33,618 nucleotides of DNA from an uncultured Pelagibacteraceae bacterium (GTDB lineage: Bacteria; Pseudomonadota; Alphaproteobacteria; Pelagibacterales; Pelagibacteraceae), in contig CACGJS010000006.1 in the NCBI GenBank assembly GCA_902573385.1, forward strand, positions 1 to 33,618. The letters run 5' to 3'. The translations under genes were made by a program, and so were the position numbers. Positions 15,535 through 23,974 of this stretch are shown here, in pieces. The notes beneath the pieces are model-generated. The model was not told the origin of the DNA and searched no databases. It was given only the letters and a program-made list of their open reading frames with translations. Numbering within the stretch: the stretch's first letter is position 1; every line of letters starts with the position of its first letter.

Positions 15535-16782
15535 ATGAGCAATGAACAAATATTATCATCGGACGGAGTACCTTTAGAGGTTAGTTTAAAAAAAGCTGAA
15601 AGAAGAAATAAGATAAGAGCAGTGCTTCTTGTTGCTCCATTATTTCTATTTGTTTTAATTATTTACGTTTTTCCAATAGGTGACATGTTATTTAGAAGTG
15701 TTGATGATCGAATGATTACTAAAATGCTTCCTAAAACTTTTAAAGCGATGGAACAATGGGATGGTAAGGAATTACCTGAAGAGCCAGTTTATGGTGCGCT
15801 TTATGAGGACTTGTCATATTTAAAAAAAACTAAAACTTATGGAAAAATTATAGCTAGATTAAATTATGAAAAATCTGGATTTAGTAGTTTAATTAAAAAA
15901 ACAGTTAGAAAAATAAGTAAATTTGAAGAAGGAAATTACAAAGAACAATTTATTAAAGTACACAAGAGGTGGGGACAATTAGATTACTTAATTGCTTTAA
16001 AAAATACAGCACCTAAATGGTCTTATGCTAAATACTTAAAAGGACTTGATTTAAAATTTGATCAAGATCGAAATATAATCCAAGTACCAGAAGATAGAAG
16101 AATTCATAAAATTTTGTGGATAAGAACACTTAATGTAGCTTTTTGGGTTACAGTTTTTTGTTTTTGCTTAGCTTACCCGATATCTCACTTATTAGCTACA
16201 TTACCAATGAAGTATAGTAATTTGTTAATGATATGTGTGCTACTTCCTTTTTGGACATCTTTGTTAGTTAGAACTTCTAGTTGGATGGTTTTACTTCAAC
16301 AACAGGGACCGATAAACGATTTAATTGTTTGGATTGGGTTTGCTGCTGACGACAATAGACCTGAATTAATGTATAATGTAATTGGGACATTTGTAGCTAT
16401 GACGCAAATTTTATTACCTTTTATGGTATTGCCTCTTTATAGTGTTATGAAAACAATATCTCCAAGTTTAATGAGAGCTGGAAAATCTTTAGGTGGAACA
16501 CCATTTACTACATTTTTAAAGATTTATTTTCCATTAACAATTCCTGGCATTGGTGCTGGATGCCTATTGGTATTCATTTTATCAATTGGTTACTACATTA
16601 CGCCTGCATTAGTGGGTGGTGCTAGTGGATCTTTAATAAGTAACATAATTGCATATCATATGAAAAGTTCATTAGATTGGGCATTTGCTTCAGCATTAGG
16701 TACAATGTTATTGGTTGGTGTTTTAACAATTTACTGGATTTATAACAAATTAGTTGGGATAGATAATATTAAGTTAGGATAA
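15535..16782 (+). CDS. potB: Spermidine/putrescine-type ABC permease with a large inserted loop (PotB)
   Basis: Inner-membrane permease of 415 residues, much longer than the about 280 of E. coli PotB. TM1 is at about 28-49 and TM2 at about 200-222. Between them lie roughly 150 hydrophilic, mostly charged residues facing the periplasm (for example VHKRWGQLDYL). The rest is a standard permease core with EAA loop AGKSLGGTPFTTFLKIYFPL. From memory, similarly long PotB-like permeases exist in other alphaproteobacteria, so the insertion is probably a subfamily trait. The ATG at 15535 is the only normal start before TM1 and has no Shine-Dalgarno, since a terminator hairpin occupies the site. PotC follows after 3 bases. 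Confidence 0.9.
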   Translation: MSNEQILSSDGVPLEVSLKKAERRNKIRAVLLVAPLFLFVLIIYVFPIGDMLFRSVDDRMITKMLPKTFKAMEQWDGKELPEEPVYGALYEDLSYLKKTKTYGKIIARLNYEKSGFSSLIKKTVRKISKFEEGNYKEQFIKVHKRWGQLDYLIALKNTAPKWSYAKYLKGLDLKFDQDRNIIQVPEDRRIHKILWIRTLNVAFWVTVFCFCLAYPISHLLATLPMKYSNLLMICVLLPFWTSLLVRTSSWMVLLQQQGPINDLIVWIGFAADDNRPELMYNVIGTFVAMTQILLPFMVLPLYSVMKTISPSLMRAGKSLGGTPFTTFLKIYFPLTIPGIGAGCLLVFILSIGYYITPALVGGASGSLISNIIAYHMKSSLDWAFASALGTMLLVGVLTIYWIYNKLVGIDNIKLG

Positions 16783-16785
16783 ATT

Positions 16786-17640
16786 ATGTCATTACCAAAT
16801 TATACACCTTTAAACTATAAAATATGGCATTATACATACTTAACAATCTGTGGATTAGTATTCTTTTTTTTAATTGCTCCATTATTTGTGATACTGCCAT
16901 TATCATTTAACGCAGAACAATATATTCACTTTTCAGCAAAAATGTTAGCATTAGATCCCGAAGGTTTTTCTTTAAGATGGTATAAAGACATGATTTGGGG
17001 AACTAAAAATCCATGGGGTCTAGCTACAAAAAATAGTTTAATAATTGCTTTTTTTGCAACAATAGGATCAACAGTTCTTGGGACTGTTGCAGCACTTGGT
17101 TTAAGCAGTAGACATATGCCATATAAAGCTGCATTTATGGCTTTATTGATTTCACCAATGATTGTGCCATTAATTATTTCTGGAACTGCAATATTTTTCT
17201 TTATGGCAAAAGTAGGTTTAGCAGCAACGCATACTGGTATTGTTTTAGCTCATATTATTTTAGGAACTCCATTTGTTGTTATAACGGTTACAGCTACATT
17301 AAGTGGTTTTGATCATAGTGTGACTAGAGCCGCAGCAAGTTTAGGAAGTAATCCAGTAAATACTTTTATGAAAGTAACATTACCTCTGATTACTCCTGGA
17401 GTCATTTCTGGAGCATTATTTGCATTTGTGACTTCATTTGATGAAGTTATAGTAGTTTTATTTTTGGCAGGACTAGAAAATACAACTATACCTATTCAAA
17501 TGTGGGTAGGATTAAGAGAACAATTAAGTCCTACAATTCTAGCCGTAGCGACTTGTTTGATTATTATGTCAACTTTAATTCTAGTTAGTGCAGAACTTTT
17601 AAGACGAAGATCTGAAAGAATAAGAGGAATTAATAGATAA
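16786..17640 (+). CDS. potC: Spermidine/putrescine-type ABC permease (PotC)
   Basis: Second inner-membrane permease, 284 residues, with about six hydrophobic segments and the EAA loop AAASLGSNPVNTFMKVTLPL. The C terminus RRRSERIRG is basic and cytoplasmic. Length is normal for PotC. It follows potB by 3 bases and closes the operon; the next gene is convergent, 5 bases away. With PotA, PotD and PotB it forms a complete importer. Confidence 0.92.
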   Translation: MSLPNYTPLNYKIWHYTYLTICGLVFFFLIAPLFVILPLSFNAEQYIHFSAKMLALDPEGFSLRWYKDMIWGTKNPWGLATKNSLIIAFFATIGSTVLGTVAALGLSSRHMPYKAAFMALLISPMIVPLIISGTAIFFFMAKVGLAATHTGIVLAHIILGTPFVVITVTATLSGFDHSVTRAAASLGSNPVNTFMKVTLPLITPGVISGALFAFVTSFDEVIVVLFLAGLENTTIPIQMWVGLREQLSPTILAVATCLIIMSTLILVSAELLRRRSERIRGINR

Positions 17641-17645
17641 TTAAT

Positions 17646-18764
17646 TTAACTACTCAATACTGTAGCAATACCCATTCCTAAACCTATACATTGGGTTGCT
17701 AGTGCATATTTTTTATTTTCTCGATTTAATAATTCAGCTGCTTTTCCAATAATTCTAGCACCTGTTGCTCCAAGTGGATGACCTAAAGCTAACGCACCTC
17801 CATCTAAATTTACTTTTTTTTCATCAATACCTAAATCTTTAATACAAGCTAGAGATTGAGAGGCGAATGCTTCATTTAGTTCTACAATATCTATATCTTT
17901 AATTGTTAAATTAGCCCTCTTTAATGCTTTTTTAGAAGCTTCAATAGGTCCTAAACCCATTAGCTCTGGTGCACAACCTTCAACAGAAGTAGAAACTATT
18001 TTAGCCAAAATATTTAATTTATTATCTTTTGCAAACTGTTCTTCACAAATTAAAGTAGCTGCAGCACCATCTGTTAATGGAGATGATGTTGCAGCAGTAA
18101 TTGTTCCATTTTGATCAAAAGCTAACTTTAATCCATCTAAAATTTCTTGATTAGTTTTTGGTCTTATATTCCCATCTTTAGTACAATTACCTATAGCAAC
18201 AATTTCATTATCAAAATTACCTTCTGATTGAGCTTTAAATGCTTTTTGATGGCTAGATATTGCAAATTCCTGCTGTTCTTTTCTTGTTAAGTTATATTTT
18301 TTTGCAACATTTTCAGCTGTTATACCCATTGAAAAATAAACATTTGGATTTTTTGTTTCAGAATAAGGATATGGCATAGGATCGAATCCTGTTGTTACAC
18401 GACTCATACTTTCTACACCTCCACAAATAAATACTTTGCCTGACCCCATTGCAATTTTTCCAGCAGCAATATGTATCGCTTCCATAGATGATCCACACCA
18501 TCTATCCACAGTCATACCTGAGGTTTTAATATCCATTTTGGTCAAAAAGGTTACCAACTTCCCAATATTAAAACATTGTTCTCCTACTTGAAAAGCGCAG
18601 CCAATAATAATATCTTCAATAAAAGTTCGATCAACCTTAGATTTAGAGACAAGGTTATTTATTACTTCTGCTAATAAATTAACAGGCTTAACGTTTATTA
18701 ACTCTCCTTTCTTTGCCATAGTGAATGGAGATCTAGAATAACCTGCTATAACTGCTTTATACAT
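17646..18764 (-). CDS. fadA: Thiolase (acetyl-CoA acyltransferase)
   Basis: A 372-residue thiolase that splits a 3-oxoacyl-CoA with CoA, or runs the reverse condensation. The nucleophile is C90 in DRWCGSSMEAI. The downstream motifs are ELNEAFASQS, GGALALGHPLGATGARI (catalytic His) and the second Cys in TQCIGLGMG. It is near the lower end of the usual 380-400 residues. It is divergent from a FadN-type multifunctional enzyme, so the two probably complete one beta-oxidation-type route for fatty acyl or dicarboxylic/branched acyl-CoA. The chain-length preference is not readable. FadA is used by family and context; acetoacetyl-CoA thiolase remains possible. Confidence 0.88.
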   Translation of the reverse strand: MYKAVIAGYSRSPFTMAKKGELINVKPVNLLAEVINNLVSKSKVDRTFIEDIIIGCAFQVGEQCFNIGKLVTFLTKMDIKTSGMTVDRWCGSSMEAIHIAAGKIAMGSGKVFICGGVESMSRVTTGFDPMPYPYSETKNPNVYFSMGITAENVAKKYNLTRKEQQEFAISSHQKAFKAQSEGNFDNEIVAIGNCTKDGNIRPKTNQEILDGLKLAFDQNGTITAATSSPLTDGAAATLICEEQFAKDNKLNILAKIVSTSVEGCAPELMGLGPIEASKKALKRANLTIKDIDIVELNEAFASQSLACIKDLGIDEKKVNLDGGALALGHPLGATGARIIGKAAELLNRENKKYALATQCIGLGMGIATVLSS

Positions 18765-18831
18765 TTTATTTAATCCTTAAAATGATACCCTATACATATT
18801 TCTTATTTTAGAAACGATAAAGAGTATATAA

Positions 18832-18862
18832 TTGCATTTCTATTTAGTTTAATTATTATAAT
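18832..18862 (+). promoter_or_regulatory. Candidate sigma70-type promoter for the FadN-type gene
   Basis: TTGCAT (18832-18837) and a perfect TATAAT (18857-18862) are 19 bases apart, 31 bases before the ATG at 18894. They lie in the 129-base gap between the divergent thiolase and FadN-type genes. The spacing is slightly long; the match may be by chance in A+T-rich DNA. Confidence 0.4.
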
Positions 18863-18893
18863 TTTAATATAAAAAAATCATCATTTAAATCTT

Positions 18894-21116
18894 ATGACAA
18901 TTAAAAAAGTAGTAGTAATTGGTTCAGGAACAATGGGGAGTGGTATAGCAGCTCATTTATGTAATGCCAATATTCCAGTCACCTTACTTGATTTGAAAAC
19001 AGAAATTAGCAAACAGGCCAGAGAAAAAATCTATAAATCAAGACCACCTCTTTTATTGGATAAATCAAAAATAAATAATATTAAAGTTGGTAATATTTTA
19101 GATGACTTTAATACAGTAAAAGATGCCGATTGGGTGGTAGAAGCGGTCGTTGAAAGAATAGATATTAAGCACGATATTTACAATAAAATATTTAAAGAAA
19201 GAAAAAAAGGAGCAATTGTTTCCTCAAACACATCTTCAATACCAATCAAAATATTATCTGAAAAACTAACTTCTGAAGAAAAAAAAGATTTTTGTATTAC
19301 TCATTTTTTTAATCCTGTTAGATATATGGGCCTTCTAGAGATAGTTAAAAATGAAAATAATGATTTAGATAAAATTAATTCTTTAAAAAAATTTTGTGAA
19401 ATCGAATTAGGAAAAGGTGCAATTGTCTGCAATGATACTCCAGGATTTTTGGGAAATAGAATAGGTGTGTTTGCAATGCAAATTGCTATGACTGAAGCTT
19501 TTAAAATGAAACTTACTATTGAAGAAGCAGATTCAATTTTTGGAAGACCAATGGGAATTCCAAAAACAGGAGTGTTTGGTCTTTATGATTTGATTGGAAT
19601 AGACTTGATGGCTGATGTTTTAAAAAGTTTTATAAAAGAGCTACCAAAAAATGATCCTTTTCAGGAAGTTGCAAAAGAAACTTCTTTAGTAAAAAAATTA
19701 ATTGAAACTGGATATACAGGTCGAAAAGGTAAAGGAGGTTTTTATAGAATAAATAAAACTGGCTCCACAAAAGTTATGGAAGCAATTAACCTTGAGACTG
19801 GAAAATATTCAGCTAGTAAAAAAATTAATATTCTATCAGATAAAGTTGATCTTAAATCTTTAATCTCCAGAGATGATAAATTTGGTGAGTATGCTTGGTC
19901 GGTAATTTCTAAGATTATCAAATATGCTTCTTCTTTAGTACCCGCTATTACAAAAAATTTTAATGACATAGATGAAGCAATGCGATTAGGCTTTAACTGG
20001 ACAAAAGGACCTTTTGAAATGTTAGAAGAGATAGGCGTTGAAAATTTTTTTAATAAGATTGATGATTTTAAAGGAAATACTTTTTTAGAAAATTTATCTA
20101 AAACTAAAAATCAAGACTTCTATGGTTCAAGACAAAAATATACAGAAATTGAGACATTAGGAAAAGTTAAAAAGAAAGCATTGAGCGTTGATGGTAATAG
20201 TTCAGCACAGATATATAGATTTAATGATTACAATATTGTTGAATTTACAACTAAAGCTAATACTCTTGATTATGACTCAATGGATGCTTTAAAAAAAGCT
20301 ACTGATAAACCATTAATAATAATTAATGAAAGTATGCAATTTTCTGCTGGTGTAAATTTAACTTATACTATGGATTTTGCAGATAAGGGAGATATTAAAT
20401 CTATTGAAAAATTTATAAGATATTTTCAAGAAACATGTAAACACCTTAAATATTCAGATCATCCAGTTGTCTCAGCGCCTTCAGGCCTGACACTGGGGGG
20501 TGGTTTTGAGGTAATGGTTCAAAGTAATTTTGTAGCTTCACATACAAATATTGTAGTTGGCTTGGTGGAAACTATTGTTGGTTTAATTCCAGCAGGTGGC
20601 GGATGTAAAGAAATGTTAGCAAGATGGCTTGATACAGACGAAGCCAAAAAAGACCCTCATTATGCACCTCTTAAAGTGTTTGATATAATTGGCTATGGAA
20701 GAACTGCAACTTCTCCAATTGAAGCAGAGCCAATGAAATATTTAAAACCAGAAGATAAAAAAATAATGAATAGAAATAGTTTATTAGAAGTTTCTAGAAA
20801 AATTCTAGATAATAATAAAGCTTTTAAAGCTCCATCAGAGGCAAAATTTAATCTTCCAGGAAAAACAGTTGTTGAAGATATGAATAAAATCTTAGAAAAA
20901 CTATATAATGACAAGATTATTCTTGATCATGGTTTAGTAGTTGCTCAAGAGTTGGCATACGTTCTAAGCGGTGGAAATACTACAATTGACAAGACTTTGT
21001 CAGAAGATGATTTATTTAAATTAGAATTAGATGCTTTTATGAGATTAGTTGAAACTAAAAAAACTCAAGAAAGAATCAAATACACTTTATTAACCGGGAA
21101 ACCTTTAGTAAACTAA
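18894..21116 (+). CDS. fadN: FadN-type 3-hydroxyacyl-CoA dehydrogenase / enoyl-CoA hydratase fusion
   Basis: A 740-residue bifunctional beta-oxidation enzyme. The N terminus carries the NAD-binding 3-hydroxyacyl-CoA dehydrogenase domain (VVVIGSGTMGSGIAAHL, residues 7-23; catalytic His in CITHFFNP). The helical dehydrogenase C-terminal domains follow (CNDTPGFLGNRIG, about 180-300). A crotonase-fold enoyl-CoA hydratase domain forms the C-terminal part (about 440-700), with both catalytic Glu positions apparently kept in LTLGGGFEV and GLVETIVGL. This domain order is the reverse of E. coli FadB/FadJ and matches FadN of Bacillus and similar proteins in alphaproteobacteria. The stop overlaps the convergent MetX-like gene by four bases. 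Confidence 0.9.
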   Translation: MTIKKVVVIGSGTMGSGIAAHLCNANIPVTLLDLKTEISKQAREKIYKSRPPLLLDKSKINNIKVGNILDDFNTVKDADWVVEAVVERIDIKHDIYNKIFKERKKGAIVSSNTSSIPIKILSEKLTSEEKKDFCITHFFNPVRYMGLLEIVKNENNDLDKINSLKKFCEIELGKGAIVCNDTPGFLGNRIGVFAMQIAMTEAFKMKLTIEEADSIFGRPMGIPKTGVFGLYDLIGIDLMADVLKSFIKELPKNDPFQEVAKETSLVKKLIETGYTGRKGKGGFYRINKTGSTKVMEAINLETGKYSASKKINILSDKVDLKSLISRDDKFGEYAWSVISKIIKYASSLVPAITKNFNDIDEAMRLGFNWTKGPFEMLEEIGVENFFNKIDDFKGNTFLENLSKTKNQDFYGSRQKYTEIETLGKVKKKALSVDGNSSAQIYRFNDYNIVEFTTKANTLDYDSMDALKKATDKPLIIINESMQFSAGVNLTYTMDFADKGDIKSIEKFIRYFQETCKHLKYSDHPVVSAPSGLTLGGGFEVMVQSNFVASHTNIVVGLVETIVGLIPAGGGCKEMLARWLDTDEAKKDPHYAPLKVFDIIGYGRTATSPIEAEPMKYLKPEDKKIMNRNSLLEVSRKILDNNKAFKAPSEAKFNLPGKTVVEDMNKILEKLYNDKIILDHGLVVAQELAYVLSGGNTTIDKTLSEDDLFKLELDAFMRLVETKKTQERIKYTLLTGKPLVN

Positions 21117-22123
21117 TTTAATAGTTCTCTAATATTTTTGTCTAGTTTTTTTTCAAAATTTTTATCATTACCAGGGTTTGCTGCACAATGTCCATATGAT
21201 GAGTTAACAGGTCGCAAAGATACTCTTTTAATAAATTTTTTTTCATACATGTTATCTTCAGTTCTAAAATATAAATCTTGATTACATGGCATTAGAATTG
21301 TATTTGCTTTAATTGACTTTAGAGATTTAATATAGTTGCTTTTATATAGAGGGTTATTACTTATATCATTTAATTGCCAAGTTTTTATTTTACATAAAAG
21401 GTTATTAGCATCCCAATTTTTTGCATGATCATTAGCCCAGTCATCTAATAAACTTTTTACATTTTTATACCCAATTTTTTTATAAAGTTTTTCTCTATAA
21501 AAGTTTTGAGAAAAAGCCCATCCAGCATAAACACGACCAAAAGCTTTTAAACCTTCTTGAGGTTGCTTTTTATATTTACCTTTTTTCCAATTTTTATCTG
21601 CAGTCAAAGCAGCTTTTACACCCTCTAAAAATACATGATTATGTATTGAGGTTTTTGAAGAAGCACAAAAAGGTAAAATAGCTTTAACCATATCAGGATA
21701 TTGTGCTGCCCATTGATATGATTGACATCCAGCCATAGACCAGCCTGTTACTAAAGCAATTTTTTTTATTTTAAGTTTTTCAGTTATTAGTTTGTGTTGG
21801 CAATAAATATTATCCCATAGTGTTACTTCTGGGAATTTATAACCATGTTGCGATATAACAGTATTGCTTGGAGAAGAAGACAGACCATTACCAAACATAT
21901 TGATTGAAATGATAAAATATTTATTTGGATTTAAAGCTCTATTTTTTCCAATAAAACCCTCATTACGAATATGATTTCCAGTATAAAAAGTCGGAAGTAT
22001 AATTACATTTGAGGCATATTTATTTAATTTACCATAAGTTTGATAAATCAATTTAGCTGATTTTAGAGTTTTGCCTGATAAAAGTTTAACATTTCCTAAG
22101 TTAAACTCTTTATATTTTTTCAT
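21113..22123 (-). CDS. MetX-like alpha/beta hydrolase (homoserine O-acetyltransferase family)
   Basis: A 336-residue alpha/beta-hydrolase-fold protein of the homoserine acetyltransferase family. The probable triad is S129 (TGWSMAGCQSYQ), D283 (MPCNQDLYF) and H312 (SSYGHCAANPG). The family stretch FPEVTLWDNI is present. The nucleophile elbow GWSMAG differs from the GGSMGG of true MetX, and the gene is not near other methionine genes, so a direct role in methionine synthesis is doubtful. It may acylate or hydrolyse an intermediate of the cluster. It is the last gene of a five-gene minus operon; its start codon shares one base with the stop of the GS-like gene (TAATG), which indicates coupling. 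Confidence 0.75.
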   Translation of the reverse strand: MKKYKEFNLGNVKLLSGKTLKSAKLIYQTYGKLNKYASNVIILPTFYTGNHIRNEGFIGKNRALNPNKYFIISINMFGNGLSSSPSNTVISQHGYKFPEVTLWDNIYCQHKLITEKLKIKKIALVTGWSMAGCQSYQWAAQYPDMVKAILPFCASSKTSIHNHVFLEGVKAALTADKNWKKGKYKKQPQEGLKAFGRVYAGWAFSQNFYREKLYKKIGYKNVKSLLDDWANDHAKNWDANNLLCKIKTWQLNDISNNPLYKSNYIKSLKSIKANTILMPCNQDLYFRTEDNMYEKKFIKRVSLRPVNSSYGHCAANPGNDKNFEKKLDKNIRELLN

Positions 22124-23544
22124 TAATAAAGTCTAAGATATTCTTTTACTTCCCAATCGGTAACTGCTTGGTGATACCTTTCCCATTCGTCATTTTTATA
22201 ATTAAGCAAAGATTTCTTCATAACAGGACCTAAAACTTCATCAGATAATTTATCATTTTTAAGAGCTTCAATAGCCATTAGTAAGTTTCTTGGAAGCCTT
22301 TTAATTCCAAGCTTTTTAAAGTCATTCTCTGACATATTATATAGGTCTTGATCAGTTGGTTTTCCTGGATGTATTTTTTTTTCTATTCCTTTAACAGCAG
22401 CTGAAATTGTCATTGAAAGAGCTAAATATACATTCATAGTCATGTCTGCGGCTCTATTTTCAATACAATATCTATTTTGCGGTAATCGAAATTGTGCAGA
22501 TCTATTATTATGACCATAGGTAATATTTGTCGGGGCCCATGTAACTGTCCCACCTTCAAAACCACCAACTCTTGGAACTAACCCATTGTATGAGTTTACT
22601 GTTGAACAAGTAATTGAAGTTAAAGCTTCAGCATGTTTCATTAATCCGCCAACTGCATATAAAGATTCTTTAGACCATTTATTTCCAGCATCAAAAATAT
22701 TTTTTCCATTTCTATCAACCATCGAGAAATTAATATGAGCTCCAGACCTCCAATCTCCTATAGTTGGTTTTGGCATAAAAGTAATAAACATATTATGTTT
22801 CTTAGCTATCTCTTTTAAGAGAATTCTAAGAAAAACTAATCTATCAGCCATTTCTAAAAGATTTGTATAATGAAAATCTAATTCAAATTGAGAATAAGCT
22901 CCTTCCGCAACAACATCATGTAACTGCCATCCTAAACCATTTAATATATCTATTAATTCTTTAAAAAAATGCATTGAGTCTAATGAGTGCTCGACATCAT
23001 AACCAAAAGCTTGACGTCTAGGTCTAATTCCTTTTATAGGATCATTATCTATCGCTTTTATCGGTTGACCATTTTCATCATACTTCATAGCAATAAATTC
23101 TGGTTCGATGCCAGCCATACCCTTATAACCACTATTTTGTGCTTTTTGCATAGCACGTTTTAATGCTTGTCTTGGGCATACATTGTAAGGTTTATCTTCC
23201 CAAAAAAGATCTGCAAAAATTATTGCTGTTGTATCATCCCATGGACAAATATAAACTGAATCTAAGTCTGGCAACATTACTTGGTCCGAGTCGGCTGGAG
23301 TAAGCTCAGGTACATAAGAAATTGAATGTACTGCAAATTGAGGGCCTTTTCCTAAACACAAGGGTTCAAAATCACTCATAGGCACAGGTTTAGTTTTTGG
23401 AATACCATGGAGATCAATCCAGCTTGATAAAACATATTTTACACCAGCATTTTTTAGTCTTTTATGAACAGCAGGGATTTTTTTTCTATTACGTTCAACA
23501 GCATCTTTAAAGTTTTCATAATAGATTTTTTGATTTTTCCTCAT
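22123..23544 (-). CDS. Glutamine synthetase-family gamma-glutamyl amide ligase (GMAS/GlnT-like)
   Basis: A 473-residue ATP-dependent ligase of the glutamine synthetase fold. The N-terminal beta-grasp part has VKYVLSSWIDLHGIPKTK. The catalytic part has GIEPEF, NGLGWQLHDVVAEGAYSQFELDF, FMPKPTIGDWRSGAHIN, HNNRSAQFRLP and NRAADMTMNVYLAL. The overall wording resembles gamma-glutamylmethylamide synthetase and related amine-glutamylating enzymes more than housekeeping GlnA; the adenylylation-type C terminus of GlnA is absent. Such enzymes join glutamate to an amine (methylamine, ethanolamine, polyamine or aniline in known cases). The amine here is unknown. Co-operonic Rieske, glyoxalase and EutQ-like genes suggest catabolism of an amine rather than ammonia assimilation. 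It has a good Shine-Dalgarno (AAGGAGA). Confidence 0.82.
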   Translation of the reverse strand: MRKNQKIYYENFKDAVERNRKKIPAVHKRLKNAGVKYVLSSWIDLHGIPKTKPVPMSDFEPLCLGKGPQFAVHSISYVPELTPADSDQVMLPDLDSVYICPWDDTTAIIFADLFWEDKPYNVCPRQALKRAMQKAQNSGYKGMAGIEPEFIAMKYDENGQPIKAIDNDPIKGIRPRRQAFGYDVEHSLDSMHFFKELIDILNGLGWQLHDVVAEGAYSQFELDFHYTNLLEMADRLVFLRILLKEIAKKHNMFITFMPKPTIGDWRSGAHINFSMVDRNGKNIFDAGNKWSKESLYAVGGLMKHAEALTSITCSTVNSYNGLVPRVGGFEGGTVTWAPTNITYGHNNRSAQFRLPQNRYCIENRAADMTMNVYLALSMTISAAVKGIEKKIHPGKPTDQDLYNMSENDFKKLGIKRLPRNLLMAIEALKNDKLSDEVLGPVMKKSLLNYKNDEWERYHQAVTDWEVKEYLRLY

Positions 23545-23548
23545 ATTT

Positions 23549-23555
23549 TCTCCTT
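23549..23555 (-). promoter_or_regulatory. Ribosome binding site of the GS-like gene
   Basis: On the minus strand AAGGAGA lies four bases before the ATG at 23544, in the 16-base gap after the cupin gene. It supports this start codon. Confidence 0.6.
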
Positions 23556-23560
23556 ATTTT

Positions 23561-23956
23561 TTATTGTGGCATATCCTCTGGATCTATTCCAGGAACAAAA
23601 GTTATTCCTGCTTTTTGCTTCCAGTCATGAGGATAAGCCGCATAAAATATTACACATTTTTCATCACATTCGTAGGCAATATGATTATCTTTTGGAATGT
23701 ATAGCACATCTCCGGGATTACAAATATAAGACTCTTCATTGCAAGTGAGACGGAAAGTTCCTTCCATACAATAGATGATTTCATCACATGTTAAATCCCA
23801 AGGTACAGAAACTTTATTTAAAAAATTTAATCCTCCACACATAGTGTCACTTACTTTGCTAGTAACAAAAGGTTTAATATAGCTTTTACCTGGTTCTAAT
23901 GTGTGTAATCTATTCTCAATATCTTTAAATTTATATAATTGTGGTTTTTTTGACAT
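23561..23956 (-). CDS. EutQ-like cupin protein
   Basis: A 131-residue single cupin. The stretch CDEIIYCMEGTFRL corresponds to the first cupin motif, and PGDVLYIPKDNHIAYEC to the second with H92. The motif-1 histidines normally used for metal binding are missing. The wording (DEI-Y-EGT, IPK-NHI, YPHDW) resembles, from memory, EutQ of ethanolamine utilisation and its relatives. EutQ has been linked to acetate kinase activity, but small homologues outside eut operons have no proven role. It sits 18 bases after gloA and 16 bases before the GS-like gene in one operon. This Eut means ethanolamine, unlike the ectoine EutA at 10653. Confidence 0.75.
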   Translation of the reverse strand: MSKKPQLYKFKDIENRLHTLEPGKSYIKPFVTSKVSDTMCGGLNFLNKVSVPWDLTCDEIIYCMEGTFRLTCNEESYICNPGDVLYIPKDNHIAYECDEKCVIFYAAYPHDWKQKAGITFVPGIDPEDMPQ

Positions 23957-23974
23957 TTTTAATACCTTTCTGTT

